From JALHRI01 sp044351685 (GTDB lineage Bacteria; Pseudomonadota; Alphaproteobacteria; Rickettsiales; UBA3002): a stretch of 6,666 nucleotides of DNA. The translations under genes were made by a program, and so were the position numbers. The stretch's first letter is position 1. Each line of letters starts with the position of its first letter. Below are positions 6,010 through 6,666 of this stretch, in pieces. The stretch is from assembly GCA_044351685.1 (NCBI GenBank), contig JBILFK010000088.1, positions 1 to 6,666 on the forward strand. The letters are read 5' to 3'. Under the pieces are notes generated by a model, which worked only from the letters and a program-made list of their open reading frames with translations, had not been told where the DNA came from and made no database searches.

Positions 6010-6666
6010 ATGCATTTGCAACCGCACACCGCACTACCTGCTATCACACCGCGCCCGCCCATCATGATTGGGCCAGTGGTACTGCATGACCATGCGATTT
6101 TAGCACCCATGACGGGCGTTTCCGACTTGCCGTTCCGCACGCTGGTAAAATCGTTTGGCGCACCGCTCGTGGTTTCAGAAATGATCGCCAGTAAGGCGGT
6201 AATTCTCGATAAGGAAAGCAGCAAGCGCATGGCCGATAGCGAAGGCCATGGTGGCCCCTTCTCGATTCAGCTTGCCGGCTGCGAACCGGAAGTAATGGCC
6301 GAAGCCGCCAAACTGAACGAAGGCCGCGGCGCCGATATTATTGATATTAATTTTGGCTGCCCGGTAAAAAAAGTGGTGAATGGTATGGCGGGTTCGTCGC
6401 TGATGCGCGATGAAGTGCTGGCCTCGCGTATTCTCGAAGCAACTGCACGCGCCGTGACTATTCCGGTAACACTCAAAATGCGCATGGGCTGGGATAGTAA
6501 CATGCTGAACGCCCCAAAGCTGGCACGCATTGCCGAAGAAGTCGGCATTAAAATGATTACCATTCATGGCCGCACGCGCTGCCAGATGTATAAGGGCAGC
6601 GCCGATTGGGCCTTTGTGCGTAAGGTGAAAGAGGCAGTAAATATTCCGGTAATTGTAAACGGCGAT
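6010..6666 (+). CDS. dusB: tRNA-dihydrouridine synthase B (NifR3 family), 3' end outside window
   Basis: The first 219 residues of an FMN-dependent flavoenzyme that reduces uridines to dihydrouridine in tRNA. The TIM-barrel domain shows ILAPMTGVSDLPFRTL (30-45, FMN-binding first strand), VVSEMIASKAV (54-64), FSIQLAGCEPEVM (84-96), ADIIDINFGCPVKKVVNGMAGSSLM (108-132, catalytic C117), VTLKMRMGWD (153-162), ITIHGRTRCQMYKG (183-196) and VIVNGD (214-219) at the window edge. The C117 context and the GRTR segment fit DusB better than DusA or DusC. The frame is open to the last base, so the gene continues. It is transcribed divergently from ispDF. In many alphaproteobacteria the homologue (nifR3) leads the ntrB-ntrC operon, so those genes may follow, though this cannot be seen here. 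Confidence 0.96.
   Translation, partial: MHLQPHTALPAITPRPPIMIGPVVLHDHAILAPMTGVSDLPFRTLVKSFGAPLVVSEMIASKAVILDKESSKRMADSEGHGGPFSIQLAGCEPEVMAEAAKLNEGRGADIIDINFGCPVKKVVNGMAGSSLMRDEVLASRILEATARAVTIPVTLKMRMGWDSNMLNAPKLARIAEEVGIKMITIHGRTRCQMYKGSADWAFVRKVKEAVNIPVIVNGD

Noticed and set aside
5953..6027. 25-codon N-terminal extension of ispDF from ATG at 6027
   Set aside because: It would overlap the start of divergent dusB, and IspD homology begins just after the ATG at 5952.
6175..6567. Minus-strand open frame of 130 codons opposite dusB
   Set aside because: The plus strand here encodes the conserved DusB core with its catalytic cysteine; the antisense frame has no recognisable features.

Overview
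The window is a compact stretch of chromosomal housekeeping genes, most probably from an alphaproteobacterium. Three things point there: the order dnaX(3' tail)-ybaB-recR, a fused IspD-IspF enzyme, and the block pncC(cinA C-terminal type)-pgpA-ispDF transcribed away from a dusB/nifR3-type gene. Base composition and codon use look similar throughout. I see no phage, transposase, tRNA, rRNA or CRISPR signal. Species cannot be named from this sequence.

Layout. Bases 1-38 (+) are the last codons of an upstream gene, probably dnaX. Bases 60-374 (+) encode the nucleoid-associated protein YbaB/EbfC. A 113-bp spacer follows, carrying two perfect inverted repeats, and then recR (488-1087, +). rmuC (1084-2334) lies on the minus strand and meets recR tail to tail, sharing 4 bp. 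A 73-bp divergent spacer separates rmuC from glmU (2408-3781, +). glmU in turn meets pncC tail to tail, again sharing 4 bp. The minus-strand operon ispDF (5952-4804), pgpA (4811-4266), pncC (4269-3778) is joined by overlaps of 8 bp and 4 bp. A 57-bp divergent spacer then leads to dusB (6010 to the window end, +), which is cut off by the window. No stretch longer than 113 bp lacks a gene.

Functions. DnaX, YbaB, RecR and RmuC belong to DNA replication, nucleoid organisation and recombination. GlmU makes UDP-GlcNAc for peptidoglycan and outer-membrane lipid. IspDF carries out two steps of the MEP isoprenoid pathway. PgpA makes phosphatidylglycerol. PncC is a pyridine-nucleotide salvage amidase. 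DusB makes dihydrouridine in tRNA.

I found no convincing undescribed system. The points most worth a second look are the paired hairpins between ybaB and recR, the recR start that lacks a Shine-Dalgarno but has a close -10-like box, and two convergent gene ends that use the same 4-bp shared-stop arrangement.
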